Positions 1 to 8,768 of a DNA stretch of 64,000 nt are shown piece by piece. This DNA comes from Burkholderia pyrrocinia. GTDB taxonomy: Bacteria > Pseudomonadota > Gammaproteobacteria > Burkholderiales > Burkholderiaceae. Below the pieces are notes generated by a model that saw nothing but the letters and a program-made list of their open reading frames with translations, made no database searches and was not told where the DNA came from. The stretch's first letter is position 1, and each line of letters begins with the position of its first letter. Location of the stretch: positions 744,001-808,000 of the forward strand of contig NZ_CP011504.1 of NCBI RefSeq assembly GCF_001028665.1. The letters are read 5' to 3'. A program made the position numbers and the translations under genes.

Positions 1-1
1 C

Positions 2-601
2 GGCCACCGCGATCTCGCGCTGCACGCGATGTTAGGCATGGTCAACGAAAGCTACGGCATCTACCTGTACAACGCCGCGCGCCAGCAGTTCGAGCCGCTG
101 CACATGCCGGCGAGCAACATGCCGCACGGCAACTGCGACGACCTGATCAACGTCGAAGCGAAGCCGAAGGAGCGCACGCTGTACAGCTCGTGCCGCGGCG
201 GCCCGATCTGGTACACCGATGCGTACCGCTTCGACGCCAGCGGCAGGATGTTTCTGTACCAGTCCAGCGAAGCGATACCGGACGACTTGCGCACACTGCT
301 CGACGACGACAACGGCCCGTCGTCGATGCTGCTGACCTACGACGAGCACGGCAAGCGCGTGTCGCGCCGCCCGCAGGCGTATGGCGGCGGCAAGGTCACG
401 TTCAAGGTGCGCGCGGCGGCACGCCTGCCGCTGCACGACCTGGCGACCGACGCGCCCACGCGCCGCTACGTCGTCGCGGGCGACACGCTCGAACTGGTCG
501 ACGCGACTGCCGACTTCCGGTGGCTGAAGGTTATCTATCGCAATCCGCGCGCAGGCGCCGTGACGGGCTGGATCAGCGCGAAGGACGCGATAGCCGACTG
601 A
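2..601 (+). CDS. C-terminal part of an XAC2610-like hypothetical protein (5' end outside window)
   Basis: The frame is already open at the left edge, so the start codon lies outside; about 199 residues are visible, ending at TGA 599-601. The visible part opens with GHRDLAL followed by a YGIYLYN strand, a pattern I associate with XAC2610-type proteins of Gram-negative bacteria. The last 60 or so residues (around VTFKVRA to GWISAKD) resemble a small SH3-like beta domain. No catalytic motif is visible. It is followed by a 129-bp gap and a convergent gene, so it is the end of its own transcription unit. The family name is from memory and moderately sure; the function is unknown. Confidence 0.55.
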   Translation, partial: GHRDLALHAMLGMVNESYGIYLYNAARQQFEPLHMPASNMPHGNCDDLINVEAKPKERTLYSSCRGGPIWYTDAYRFDASGRMFLYQSSEAIPDDLRTLLDDDNGPSSMLLTYDEHGKRVSRRPQAYGGGKVTFKVRAAARLPLHDLATDAPTRRYVVAGDTLELVDATADFRWLKVIYRNPRAGAVTGWISAKDAIAD

Positions 602-730
602 CAGGGAGCAATTTGTTGCCCTCAGCGGGCAACCCGAGGACTCCGATAGATCGGTCACGACAGCAGTGACACGAACAGGTCGAGCTGTTGAGGCACACGC
701 GTGCCGCCCTGCTTACCCGTCGCTTGCGTA

Positions 731-1813
731 TCAGAACCGCTGGAACCCGTCGCGCGCGAGGTCGTGCGGATTACCGGCCACGTAGTCGAGCGCGCACGCA
801 TCGGTATCGATGCCGACGGTCAGCAGCGTTTCCCAGCGCTCGGTGTCGGGCATCGACAGGTCCGGATGGAAACACACGACGGCCTCGTCGCCCGCCGCGC
901 CGCACATCGCGGCCGCGCGCTCGCGCACGTCGGCGCTCGTCATGCCTTTCACGACATCGTTCAGGTGCGCGAAGCGCTCGCGCGTCGTCGAGCTGTCGGG
1001 CATGCACTCGCCACCGCTCAACGCAAGATCGAGGAAATGGTTCGTATGCAGCAGCCAGCCGTCCGGACGCGGCACGACCACACCCACGCCCGACGGGCTC
1101 AGCTCGATGCTCGCGGCGCGCGGGTTCGCGTCATGCCGCGTGAACACGGTCAGCACCGTCGACGCGCTCACGCGCGCAGTGCTGGCGAGTTCGATCGCCT
1201 CCTGCACCGTCGTCGCGTCTTCGAGCAGGCGCCGTGCGATCGCATGCACGGGTACGCCGGCGCTGTCGTTGTCGCTCGCGTGGTGCAGGATGTTGAAATG
1301 CAGCCCGAGCCCCGCGCTGTTCACGCCGAGCTTCGCCAGCATCCCGAATTCGGAGAACAGCTTGACGGTACGGCCGTGCGGCGTGTCGAACTGCATCAGC
1401 AGCCCCTGCGGCGCGAGGCTGTCGTGCCAGTCCCACGTCTGCAGCGTGCGCGGCGCGTGCGGGCCGGCCGGCGCGTAGACGGTCGTCGAGCATTCGCCTT
1501 CGGCCGACGCGGGCGCGGTGGCGAGAATCTCGGTGCGCGCGTTCAGGCACGCGAGCTGCCAGCGCGGCAGGTCGACGCCATCGGCGATCGCTTCGACTTC
1601 GGCGGCCAGGCGCGGGCACCATGCGTCGAGCGCGGCAAGGCTCGCTTCGCCGATCTCCCGTGCGCGCTGCGGATCGATGCCGAGCTTCGGAAAGAACGCG
1701 AGATACAGCGCGACCGTCTCGCGAATCCCCGGCGCGAAGCGTTCGCCGATCAGGCGGCCTCTCGCGCGCGGATCGGTGATGTCGGTCACGAAGGTGTGCA
1801 GCTTCAAGGTCAA
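731..1813 (-). CDS. C45-family autoproteolytic acyltransferase/hydrolase (acyl-CoA:6-APA acyltransferase-like)
   Basis: 360 residues. The GECSTT stretch with Cys108 matches the site where C45 N-terminal-nucleophile enzymes cleave themselves to expose the catalytic Cys. Downstream WDWHD, GLGLHFN and TNHF segments also fit the family (isopenicillin-N acyltransferase-like, Pfam AAT). Such enzymes hydrolyse or transfer amide-linked acyl groups; the natural substrate here is unknown. The gene is last in a minus-strand unit behind an outer-membrane barrel and a PotF-like binding protein (gaps 81 and 96 bp), suggesting that it opens an amide bond in an imported acylated amine. That role is inference. 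Only the fold family is well supported. Confidence 0.8.
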   Translation of the reverse strand: MTLKLHTFVTDITDPRARGRLIGERFAPGIRETVALYLAFFPKLGIDPQRAREIGEASLAALDAWCPRLAAEVEAIADGVDLPRWQLACLNARTEILATAPASAEGECSTTVYAPAGPHAPRTLQTWDWHDSLAPQGLLMQFDTPHGRTVKLFSEFGMLAKLGVNSAGLGLHFNILHHASDNDSAGVPVHAIARRLLEDATTVQEAIELASTARVSASTVLTVFTRHDANPRAASIELSPSGVGVVVPRPDGWLLHTNHFLDLALSGGECMPDSSTTRERFAHLNDVVKGMTSADVRERAAAMCGAAGDEAVVCFHPDLSMPDTERWETLLTVGIDTDACALDYVAGNPHDLARDGFQRF

Positions 1814-1894
1814 TTCTCCTGGGTTGAATGAGGTCCGGGCCCGCGCGGCCCGGCGTGCGGTGTGTAGTGCGAAAGAATCGGCACGCGCCGGCCG

Positions 1895-3475
1895 TCAGAA
1901 CGAGTAGATGAACTGCATCCCGGCCAGGTCGTTGCTGCGCGCGTACGTGCCGTTGCTCTTCAGGAACACCGGATGGTTCGCCGCGTCGTGGCGGTATTCG
2001 ACCTTCACGGTAATCTGCTGCGTCGGGTAGAACAACAGGTCGGCCGTGATCGCATAGCGTTGCGCGCCCTTGCACTCGGTGCCGTTCGTCGACGAGCCCT
2101 GGAAGCATGACGGATCGATGCCGAAGCCGCTCGACCCGTTCACCGACGGGTTGCCGCCCGCGAGCCCGTACTGGATGTTGGTGCCGCCGCCGCCGTTCGC
2201 CGTGTTGTTCAGGTAGTCGAAGCGCAGCGTCGCGCCCATGCGGCCGACCCACGACGTCGTCCACTTCGTATGGCCGAGCAGCGACATCCCGTACCAGCGC
2301 GCGGTGCCGCCATTCCAGGCGCCCTTCTGCAGCTCGCCGTAGTCGACCTGCGCGTTGACCTGCGTCTTGTCGTGCGTATAGGCCATGTCGGCTTCCACGT
2401 ATTTGTAGAGGCCGGTCGGCGACGATCCGTTGCACTGGTAGCCGTAGCCGCCCGCCACCGCGCACGGCGAGAACAGCGATTGCCGGCCGAGCATCCCGGA
2501 GATGCCGAAGTCGAAAGCCGTCGACGTCGCGTTGTCGAAGCGCGCGGTGATCGTCGGCGTCCAGTTGGTCTTCGTCGTGTTGTTCGCCGCGTTCGCGATC
2601 GCGCCGGCCGTGCGCAGCACCTCGTTGCCGATCACCACCTGCCAGAAGCGCGTCATCGCCGCGTTGGAGCCCTTCAGCCCGATGCCGATCAGGTTGCCCG
2701 GCTCGCTGAAGTCGTACAGCAGCCCGTGCGTGAGCGTCAGCATCTGGTTCGACGGCTGCACCTCGTAGCCCGCGAGGCTCGGCATCATCCCGACCTCGAA
2801 GGTCCGCGTCGTGCCGAGCGGCACGTTGACCTGCGCCTGCGTGACGATGTTGTTGCCGACGCCGCCGTGCGCATTGCTGAACACGTTGCCGAAACCGCGG
2901 TTCGGCTGGATCACGATCTCCGCCGACGGCGCCATCGGGCCGACGCCGAAAGTCTTCTTGATGTCGAGATAGACGTCGCCGATCGTGCTGTTGAAGTAGT
3001 CGTACGCGCCCGGATCGTGATTCAGGAACTGGAAGCCGGACGTGCGCTGCGCACGGTTGAACAGGTAAACCGGATCGACGTAGCCGGTGATGCTCAGGCC
3101 CGCGAGCGGGCCGGTCGTCGCGGCTTCCTGCAGCGAATCGACCTTCAGCGATGCGTTCGAAATCTGTTCGCGCATCTGCTGCAGGTCGTCGTTCGTGAAC
3201 GTGGGCGCCGCGTCGGCCGCCGGCGCGGCAGCGGCCGCCGTGTTGATGGCGCCAATCTTCGCGCCGCCCGATGCGGCGGCGGTTGCAGTTGCGGTGCCGG
3301 GCGCCTGCGCTGCCATCATGCTCGCGCGCAGTTCGTTCACCTGCTGCTGCAGCGCGGTGACCTGCGCCTGCAGTGCCTTCATCCTGCTCGCGTCGGTTGC
3401 CTGCGGCGTGTGTGCGAATGCCGAAGCCGCTTCGAACGCGAGCAGGCACAGCGCCGTCATGTGTTTGATTTTCAT
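1895..3475 (-). CDS. Outer-membrane beta-barrel protein, DUF3138-type putative porin
   Basis: 526 residues. It has an N-terminal signal peptide (MKIKHMTALCLLAFEAASAFA), a coiled-coil heptad segment around residues 30-55 (ALQAQVTALQQQV), a low-complexity Ala linker, and a long barrel rich in alternating aromatic strands. It ends in Phe (MQFIYSF), the usual C-terminal signal for BAM-dependent insertion. The layout matches the Burkholderia DUF3138 family as I remember it. It lies between a periplasmic polyamine-type binding protein and a C45 hydrolase on the same strand, so a substrate-specific uptake pore is likely. The substrate cannot be read from sequence. A GC-rich stem-loop separates it from the upstream gene. 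Confidence 0.7.
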   Translation of the reverse strand: MKIKHMTALCLLAFEAASAFAHTPQATDASRMKALQAQVTALQQQVNELRASMMAAQAPGTATATAAASGGAKIGAINTAAAAAPAADAAPTFTNDDLQQMREQISNASLKVDSLQEAATTGPLAGLSITGYVDPVYLFNRAQRTSGFQFLNHDPGAYDYFNSTIGDVYLDIKKTFGVGPMAPSAEIVIQPNRGFGNVFSNAHGGVGNNIVTQAQVNVPLGTTRTFEVGMMPSLAGYEVQPSNQMLTLTHGLLYDFSEPGNLIGIGLKGSNAAMTRFWQVVIGNEVLRTAGAIANAANNTTKTNWTPTITARFDNATSTAFDFGISGMLGRQSLFSPCAVAGGYGYQCNGSSPTGLYKYVEADMAYTHDKTQVNAQVDYGELQKGAWNGGTARWYGMSLLGHTKWTTSWVGRMGATLRFDYLNNTANGGGGTNIQYGLAGGNPSVNGSSGFGIDPSCFQGSSTNGTECKGAQRYAITADLLFYPTQQITVKVEYRHDAANHPVFLKSNGTYARSNDLAGMQFIYSF

Positions 3476-3497
3476 GGGGTGGGTGTCGTCGGGACGA

Positions 3498-3536
3498 GCG
3501 CGCCCCCGCCCGCCGCGGTAGGCGGCGGGGCGCGCG
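3498..3536. other. GC-rich stem-loop between the PotF-like and DUF3138 genes
   Basis: A near-perfect inverted repeat: the left arm starts GCGCGCCCC, the right arm ends GGGGCGCGC, around a short GGTA loop. There is no T-run on either strand, so it is not a classical intrinsic terminator. It may attenuate or protect the mRNA between two genes of one transcription unit. Confidence 0.5.
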
Positions 3537-3571
3537 AAAGATATGCGGGAATGTGGCGAACGGCGGCCGGC

Positions 3572-4687
3572 TTACTCGGTCTTCAGCTTCGTCCAGAGAC
3601 GGTTCTGCAGACGCATCAGCTCAGGCGGAACCGGCTTGCTGAGGCTCAGCTTGCGGATCACGTCGGCGGGCGGGAACACGGCCGGATCGCTCGTCACCTC
3701 GCTGCGCACCAGGTGCTTCGACGACGGCACGGCCGACGGATACGACGTGTCGTTGGTCAGGTTCGCGCTCTCCTTCTCCGACAGCACGAAGTTGACGAAC
3801 TTCAGCGCAGCGTCCGGATGCGGCGCATCCTTCGGGATCGCCATCATGTCGAACCACATTGCGCTGCCCTCGGTCGGGATCACGTACTTGATGTGATACG
3901 GCTTCTTCGCGGCAGCGGCCGCGATGCGCGCGGAGTTCACGTCGCCCGACCAGCCGAGCGCGAGGCAGATGTCGCCGCCCGCGAGATCGTTGATGTAGCT
4001 GCTCGAATTGAACTGCGTGATGTACGGCCGCACCGATTTCAGCAGCTCGTACGCGGCCTGGTAGTCGGCCGGGTTCGTCGTGTTCGCATCCTTCTTCAGG
4101 TAGACCAGCGCCATCCCGAACGCATCGACCGGCGAATCGAGCACCGACACACCGCAACTCCGCAGCTTCTGCACGTACTTCGGGTCGAACAGCAGCGCCC
4201 AGCTGTCGAGCGGCGCGTCGTTGCCGAGCGCGGCCTTCACCTTCTCGACGTTCATCCCGAGGCCATCCGTGCCCCACGTCCACGGAATGCCGAACTGGTT
4301 GCCCGGATCGTCCTTCGACAGCACCTTCATGACTTCCGGATCGAGCAGCCCGTAGTTCGGCACCTGGCTCTTGTCGATCTTGCGGAAGATGCCGGCCTGC
4401 AGCTGCCGCGCCCAGAAGATGTCGGACGGCACGACGACGTCGTAGCCCGACGTGCCCGACAGCAGCTTCGCCTGCAGCGTCTCGTTCGAATCGAACTCCT
4501 GGTAGACGACCTTGATGCCGGTCGCCTTCTCGAAGTTCGCGATAGTCGCCTTGCCGATCGAGTTGCCCCAGTTGTACGCGTTGACGACGTCCGCCGCGTG
4601 CGCGACGGGCACGCCGGCCCACGCGAAACCGCCCAGCGCGAGCGCCGCGCATGCCGTCCTCAGATGCTGTTTCCAGTCCCCTGCCAT
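3572..4687 (-). CDS. Spermidine/putrescine-type periplasmic binding protein (PotF/PotD family)
   Basis: 371 residues from the ATG at 4687, chosen because GGAGGA sits 4 bases upstream; a longer frame runs to 4816 but has no ribosome site. Signal peptide residues 1-31 (cleavage near AHA-ADVV). The mature start VVNAYNWGNSIG and later LDSWALLFDPKY, GVSVLDSP and ALGWSGDV segments are typical of PotF/PotD proteins that deliver polyamines to an ABC permease. No permease or ATPase gene is nearby, so it is an orphan binding protein or works with components encoded elsewhere. It is first in a unit with a porin-like barrel and a C45 hydrolase, and has the shared operator/-10 motif upstream. Confidence 0.85.
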   Translation of the reverse strand: MAGDWKQHLRTACAALALGGFAWAGVPVAHAADVVNAYNWGNSIGKATIANFEKATGIKVVYQEFDSNETLQAKLLSGTSGYDVVVPSDIFWARQLQAGIFRKIDKSQVPNYGLLDPEVMKVLSKDDPGNQFGIPWTWGTDGLGMNVEKVKAALGNDAPLDSWALLFDPKYVQKLRSCGVSVLDSPVDAFGMALVYLKKDANTTNPADYQAAYELLKSVRPYITQFNSSSYINDLAGGDICLALGWSGDVNSARIAAAAAKKPYHIKYVIPTEGSAMWFDMMAIPKDAPHPDAALKFVNFVLSEKESANLTNDTSYPSAVPSSKHLVRSEVTSDPAVFPPADVIRKLSLSKPVPPELMRLQNRLWTKLKTE

Positions 4688-4749
4688 GGTTTCCTCCGTC
4701 GATATCATGATCCGTTCGCGTTGAACGGGTGTGTGCTTCGGTCCGGAAA

Positions 4750-4797
4750 AATGTAGCCCGAGGAAATTGGCCGGTCTGCCCTGCCGATAGGGGGACA
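4750..4797 (-). promoter_or_regulatory. Predicted LuxR-type operator (4775-4797) and -10 box of the PotF-like unit (copy A)
   Basis: The 23-bp dyad at 4775-4797 begins TCTGCCC and ends GGGGGACA. On the minus strand it is followed after exactly 19 bp by TACATT (4755-4750), a plausible -10 about 60 bp before the start codon. Copies with the same spacing precede the amidohydrolase and the cupin genes, which argues for common control by one or both LuxR proteins encoded in this region. Confidence 0.6.
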
Positions 4798-4898
4798 CGC
4801 CGCACAATCGGCGCATCCGGTTCCGGCCGGATGCGTCGATCGATCAAAACGGAAGCGATTTGAAAGTTATCGTCGTCGCTTCGTCAGCAGACGATCGC

Positions 4899-6623
4899 TC
4901 AGGATGCCTGCACGCCCGTGCGTGCGCCGAAATCGTCGCCCACGTGCGTGATGCGGCCGTCCATCATCGTCAGCGCGACGTCGATGCGGCCGATGTCGTA
5001 CTGGCCGACTTCGAACAGGTCGTGCTCGAGCACGACGAGATCCGCGCGCTTGCCGGGCGTCAGCGAGCCGACTTCGTGCTCCATCCCGAGCTGGTACGCG
5101 CCGTGGATCGTGTACGCGGCGATCAGCTGCGGAATGCTCAGGCGCTCGGCGATATCCGGGAACACCGGCGCATCGGGCTCGCCCGCGAGCTGGCGCGTAT
5201 GGCCCGACTCGATGTGTTCGAGCGGCTTGTGCTGGCAGCGGCACTGGCACGCGAGGCCGTCCATGCCGATCGACACCGTCACGCCTTCGTCGAGGAACGT
5301 GCGGAACTTGTACATGTTGCTCCAGCGTTCGTGGCCGTAGTGGTCGCGCAGTTGCTCGGTGTACGCGTCGACCACGCCCCATTGCAGCTGCGTGTTCGCG
5401 ATCACGCCCGCGCGGCGGAAACGCGGGATGTCGTCCGGATGCGTGAGGAACGCGTGCGTGATCACGTGGCGGCGGTCGCGCGGCGGGTTCGTGCGGTTGA
5501 CCGAGTCGAAGCCGTCGAGCGCCATCCGCACGGCCGCGTCGCCGACGCAGTGGACCATCACGTTCGCGTTCGCGCGATCGGCTTCGACCAGATAGCGGTT
5601 GAACGTATCGGCCGGCATCGTCGGCGCGCCGCAGGTGTCGGGGCGGTCCGAGTACGGCTCGAGCAGGTACGCGGTGTGGTTCGCCTCGGTGCCGTCGAGA
5701 AACAGCTTCAGCGCGCGTGCCTTCACGAGCGGCGAATCGTACTGCTCACGGTATTTGACGAGCGTGCCGACCGGATCGTCGATCTCGCCGATCACCGCGA
5801 CGCTGCCGACCACGCGCAGCTTCAGGTCGCCCGCGCGCTCCATCGTCTGCAGCGTCTCGTACAGCAGCGACTGGTCGCCGCTCGGATCGAAGAAACCCGC
5901 GTCGAACACGGTCGTCACGCCGGCCGCGCACAGCTTCTTCTGCCACGGCGGAATCGATTTCAGGTACAGGTCGATGCCGGTCGGCAGCAGGCCAGCCGCG
6001 CTGATCCGCAGCATCAGCAACGAATACGCGGCGCCGTCGACGATCAGGCCGGTCGGCTCGCCCGTCACCGCGTCCTTCTCGAACCAGCTCGCGCCTTCCT
6101 GCACGGGCGGCGTCGACGCATCGATGCCGGCGATCTCCAGCGCCTTCGAGTTCACCCACATCGAATGGAAATCGGTCGACAGCAGGCACACAGGGCGATC
6201 CGCGCAGATCGCGTCGAGCGTCTCCTTGCGCAGCAGCGCCGGCGGAATCGTCGCCTGCACCCAGCCCATCCCGGTGATCGCCGGCTCGTCCGGATGCGAC
6301 TCGACGTACGCGCGCAGCGCAGCGAGCACCTTGTGCGGATCCTCGTAGTTCACGAACGCCTGGAACGCGAACGCGGTCGTCTCGAAGTGCCAGTGCGATT
6401 CGACGAAGCCCGGCAGCACGAGCCGGCCGGCTGCGTCGACCACTTTCGTTTGCGCGCCGACGTAAGCCTGCACGGCCGCGGTATCGCCGACCTGGACGAT
6501 CCGGCCGTCGCGCACGGCGACGGCCTGCGCCCACGGCTTGTGCGGATCGACGGTGTAGACCTTCGCGTTGGTCAGCACGAAATCCGCCGGCGTCGCGGCG
6601 GCATGCGTCGGTTGAATCTGCAT
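4899..6623 (-). CDS. Metal-dependent amidohydrolase, YtcJ-like family
   Basis: 574 residues from the ATG at 6623, with AAAGGA upstream; a longer frame to 6770 runs through the promoter and is rejected. The N-terminal beta-sandwich (FVLTNAKVYTVDPHKPWAQ) is followed by the metal-binding H-x-H in FVESHWHFE, and a late MDGLACQC segment supplies the conserved Asp. The C-terminal end has the family's LTPGKRADLVVLEHD signature. YtcJ-type enzymes hydrolyse amides or related C-N bonds, but the natural substrate is rarely known. It stands alone on the minus strand, divergent from a LuxR regulator, and its promoter carries the shared operator. It is probably one step in degrading the amine taken up by the neighbouring transporter. 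Confidence 0.85.
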   Translation of the reverse strand: MQIQPTHAAATPADFVLTNAKVYTVDPHKPWAQAVAVRDGRIVQVGDTAAVQAYVGAQTKVVDAAGRLVLPGFVESHWHFETTAFAFQAFVNYEDPHKVLAALRAYVESHPDEPAITGMGWVQATIPPALLRKETLDAICADRPVCLLSTDFHSMWVNSKALEIAGIDASTPPVQEGASWFEKDAVTGEPTGLIVDGAAYSLLMLRISAAGLLPTGIDLYLKSIPPWQKKLCAAGVTTVFDAGFFDPSGDQSLLYETLQTMERAGDLKLRVVGSVAVIGEIDDPVGTLVKYREQYDSPLVKARALKLFLDGTEANHTAYLLEPYSDRPDTCGAPTMPADTFNRYLVEADRANANVMVHCVGDAAVRMALDGFDSVNRTNPPRDRRHVITHAFLTHPDDIPRFRRAGVIANTQLQWGVVDAYTEQLRDHYGHERWSNMYKFRTFLDEGVTVSIGMDGLACQCRCQHKPLEHIESGHTRQLAGEPDAPVFPDIAERLSIPQLIAAYTIHGAYQLGMEHEVGSLTPGKRADLVVLEHDLFEVGQYDIGRIDVALTMMDGRITHVGDDFGARTGVQAS

Positions 6624-6663
6624 TGCCTGTCCTTTCTGGTGATCGGGTTTTCGAAGTGCTTTC

Positions 6664-6711
6664 ACTATAGACAGACGATTCGCACGGGTCTGCCCCCCCG
6701 ACGCAGGGGCC
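6664..6711 (-). promoter_or_regulatory. Predicted LuxR-type operator (6689-6711) and -10 box of the amidohydrolase gene (copy B)
   Basis: The 23-bp motif at 6689-6711 starts TCTGCCCCCCC and contains CAGGGG. After 19 bp on the minus strand comes TATAGT (6669-6664), the best -10 of the three copies. The start codon is 40 bp further. The motif occupies the place of a -35 box, as expected for an activator touching RNA polymerase. A further TGGGGACA half-site lies near 6754, closer to the divergent LuxR gene. Confidence 0.62.
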
Positions 6712-6860
6712 TTCGCGAATTCCGGCGCGCCGCGCGCAGGCCGTGTCGTCATTGTGGGGACAACGCGCAAAATCGGCGCTTTTATCCGGTGAATTCCCGG
6801 CAGACGCGCGCACGCGCTTCGCGTAACGTCGCGCTGTCATCCGCCCGCCACGGTCCGAAC

Positions 6861-7700
6861 ATGCGACTTCTCCATCCCGATCCCGCCGCGCAAGGCCACT
6901 ACCTGGTCGGCGTGCGTCCCGATACGCTCGGCGCGGCGATCCGCGCGGTCGGCACGCCGGGCTTCGTCGGCGCGATCACCGCGTTCGTGAACGACAGCAT
7001 TGCGGCCGATGCCGTGCATCTCGAACGCTGGCGCGCCGACACGGGCAGCGCATCGGGCCATGTCGTCGATTGGCTCGGCAGCGGCAGCCTGCGCTTGCCG
7101 GCGGATACGCTGCGCGTGATGGACGTCTATTACCAGGACTACTGCCACGTCGATCCGCTGTTCGCGCCGCTGCGCGGCAAGGCCGGCACGCTGCTCGTGC
7201 AGCGTCATATCGACGGGCTCGCGAACGGCGACTTCCGCCGCCGGATCTTCGACGAACCGGGCATCGCGCAGGAATGCGTACTGGTGCACGGCAACGCGCA
7301 CGTGCAGTACGCACTGGGGCTCGCGCGCACCGGCGCTCAGTCCGCGTTCACGACGGACGAGCTGTTCCACTTCCGGCAGATGGTCGACCTGCTGTTTCCG
7401 ATGTTCGAGTTGCATGCGCGCACATGCGCCGCACGGCGCGTCGCGTCGGTATCGCCGAATGCGCTGTCGCAGGCCGGGCAGGCCGGTTTCGATGCGCGCC
7501 TCGAACGGCAGCACGTGCAGCTATCGCGCCGCGAGCACGAGATCTGCCGGCTGATGCTGTGCGGGCGCTCGGTGCCCGAGGCCGCGCAGCAACTCGACGT
7601 GAAGCTGTCGACCGCCGAGTCGTATGTGAAGCGCGCGTTCGCGAAGCTCGGCGTGCGCACGCGCCGCGAGCTGTTCGACTGGGTGCTCGTCGACTGCTGA
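6861..7700 (+). CDS. LuxR-family transcriptional regulator
   Basis: 279 residues from the ATG at 6861. The C-terminal 60 residues form a LuxR/GerE helix-turn-helix: LSRREHEICRLMLCGRS, then VKLSTAESYVKRAFAKLG with the recognition helix. The N-terminal about 200 residues are not a receiver domain and lack the conserved Trp/Tyr pattern of acyl-homoserine-lactone receptors that I would expect, so the ligand is unknown. A close paralogue is encoded at 12135-13034, sharing the DPLF-x-x-LRGK and ESYVKRAFAKLGVRT segments. It is transcribed away from the amidohydrolase, and the intergenic region carries operator copy B. It probably activates the local amine-degradation units; that role is inferred from position and motif. 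Confidence 0.88.
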   Translation: MRLLHPDPAAQGHYLVGVRPDTLGAAIRAVGTPGFVGAITAFVNDSIAADAVHLERWRADTGSASGHVVDWLGSGSLRLPADTLRVMDVYYQDYCHVDPLFAPLRGKAGTLLVQRHIDGLANGDFRRRIFDEPGIAQECVLVHGNAHVQYALGLARTGAQSAFTTDELFHFRQMVDLLFPMFELHARTCAARRVASVSPNALSQAGQAGFDARLERQHVQLSRREHEICRLMLCGRSVPEAAQQLDVKLSTAESYVKRAFAKLGVRTRRELFDWVLVDC

Positions 7701-7715
7701 ACGCGCGATGCGCGC

Positions 7716-8636
7716 CTACGCGGCCAGCGCGGCCGCCTTGATGTTGAACGCGCGCAGCAGGTCCTCGCAGAACGCATCGACGATCGGCTTGTCGCTGGTG
7801 CTGCGCTTCATCGCGAGATGCAGCGGCACGTCGAAGCTGAACGTCGAACGGCCGACGGCCTTCACGAGCCCGCGCTGCTCGAACGGCTCCGCGTAATGCG
7901 CGGGCAGGTAGCCGAGATGGCCGCCCGACAGGATCAGGATCGTCGCGGCCTCGATGCTGTCCGCGCTCGCGGTCACGCGCCGCTCGGGCAGCGGATACTG
8001 CTCCTCCGGCACCGGATAGGTGCGCCATACCCAGTCGTGCGCCTGCAGGTCGTCCGCCGACACCGGCCGCGCCGCGTGGAACAGCGGATGCCCGCGCCCG
8101 CAGTAGATCACCTGCTGCTCGGTGAACAGCGGCGTGTAGAGCAGGCCCGGCACGCGATGCCAGAAATAGCCGATCGCGAGATCGAGCTGGTTGTTGACGA
8201 GGCTTTCCTCGAGCTCCTGCGGCGACGCGACCTTCATCGAGAACGTGACGGCCTGGTCGCGCTTGCGGAACGCACCGATCGCGTCGGCCACGCGCGCGTT
8301 CTCGACGAGCGGCGCCTGGCCGATCAGGCCGATCGACAGCGTGCCGACCAGCTTGCGGTCGATGTCGCGCACGCGCGCGACGAATTCGGACGTCGCCGCG
8401 ACGAGCGTGCGCGCCGTGGCCGCGAAGCGTTCGCCCTTCGACGTCAGGCGAAAGCCGCCGCGCCCGCGATCGCACAGCTTGAAGCCGACGCGCGCTTCGA
8501 GCGCCGACAGCTGCGTGCTGATGGTCGACTGCCGCACGCCGAGCGACGCCTCGGCGGCCGTGATGCCGCGTGCGTCGACGACGGCCAGAAAGACCCGGAT
8601 AAGCCGGAGATCGAGATCGGTGGTATTCGAAAACAT
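7716..8636 (-). CDS. LysR-type transcriptional regulator
   Basis: 306 residues from the ATG at 8636; a frame extending to 8765 has a low-quality Arg-rich leader and is rejected. The N-terminal winged helix-turn-helix reads LDLRLIRVFLAVVDARGITAA with QSTISTQLSALEARVG, followed by a substrate-binding-like effector domain. It is the last gene of the cupin, FAD oxidase, MFS series on the minus strand (132 bp after the MFS gene) and converges on the LuxR gene with a 15-bp gap. Placement at the end of the operon rather than divergent from it is unusual for a LysR controlling its neighbours, so its target may lie elsewhere. Confidence 0.88.
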   Translation of the reverse strand: MFSNTTDLDLRLIRVFLAVVDARGITAAEASLGVRQSTISTQLSALEARVGFKLCDRGRGGFRLTSKGERFAATARTLVAATSEFVARVRDIDRKLVGTLSIGLIGQAPLVENARVADAIGAFRKRDQAVTFSMKVASPQELEESLVNNQLDLAIGYFWHRVPGLLYTPLFTEQQVIYCGRGHPLFHAARPVSADDLQAHDWVWRTYPVPEEQYPLPERRVTASADSIEAATILILSGGHLGYLPAHYAEPFEQRGLVKAVGRSTFSFDVPLHLAMKRSTSDKPIVDAFCEDLLRAFNIKAAALAA

Positions 8637-8768
8637 GCTGAAGCCGCTGCGCGTACGCGCGTTGCCCGGCCGGCCCGCACGACGCGCATCGCGCGCCACG
8701 CCGGCCGCCTTCGCCGATGAACCGAACCGGACACGCGCCGCCATCGGCAGCGGCGCGCGCCGCATCCG

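Noticed and set aside
2270..4756. An 828-residue open frame on the plus strand opposite the DUF3138 and PotF-like genes
   Set aside because: Composition is Arg/Val/His-rich antisense of GC3-biased genes; no ribosome site or domain. The minus-strand genes have signal peptides and family motifs.
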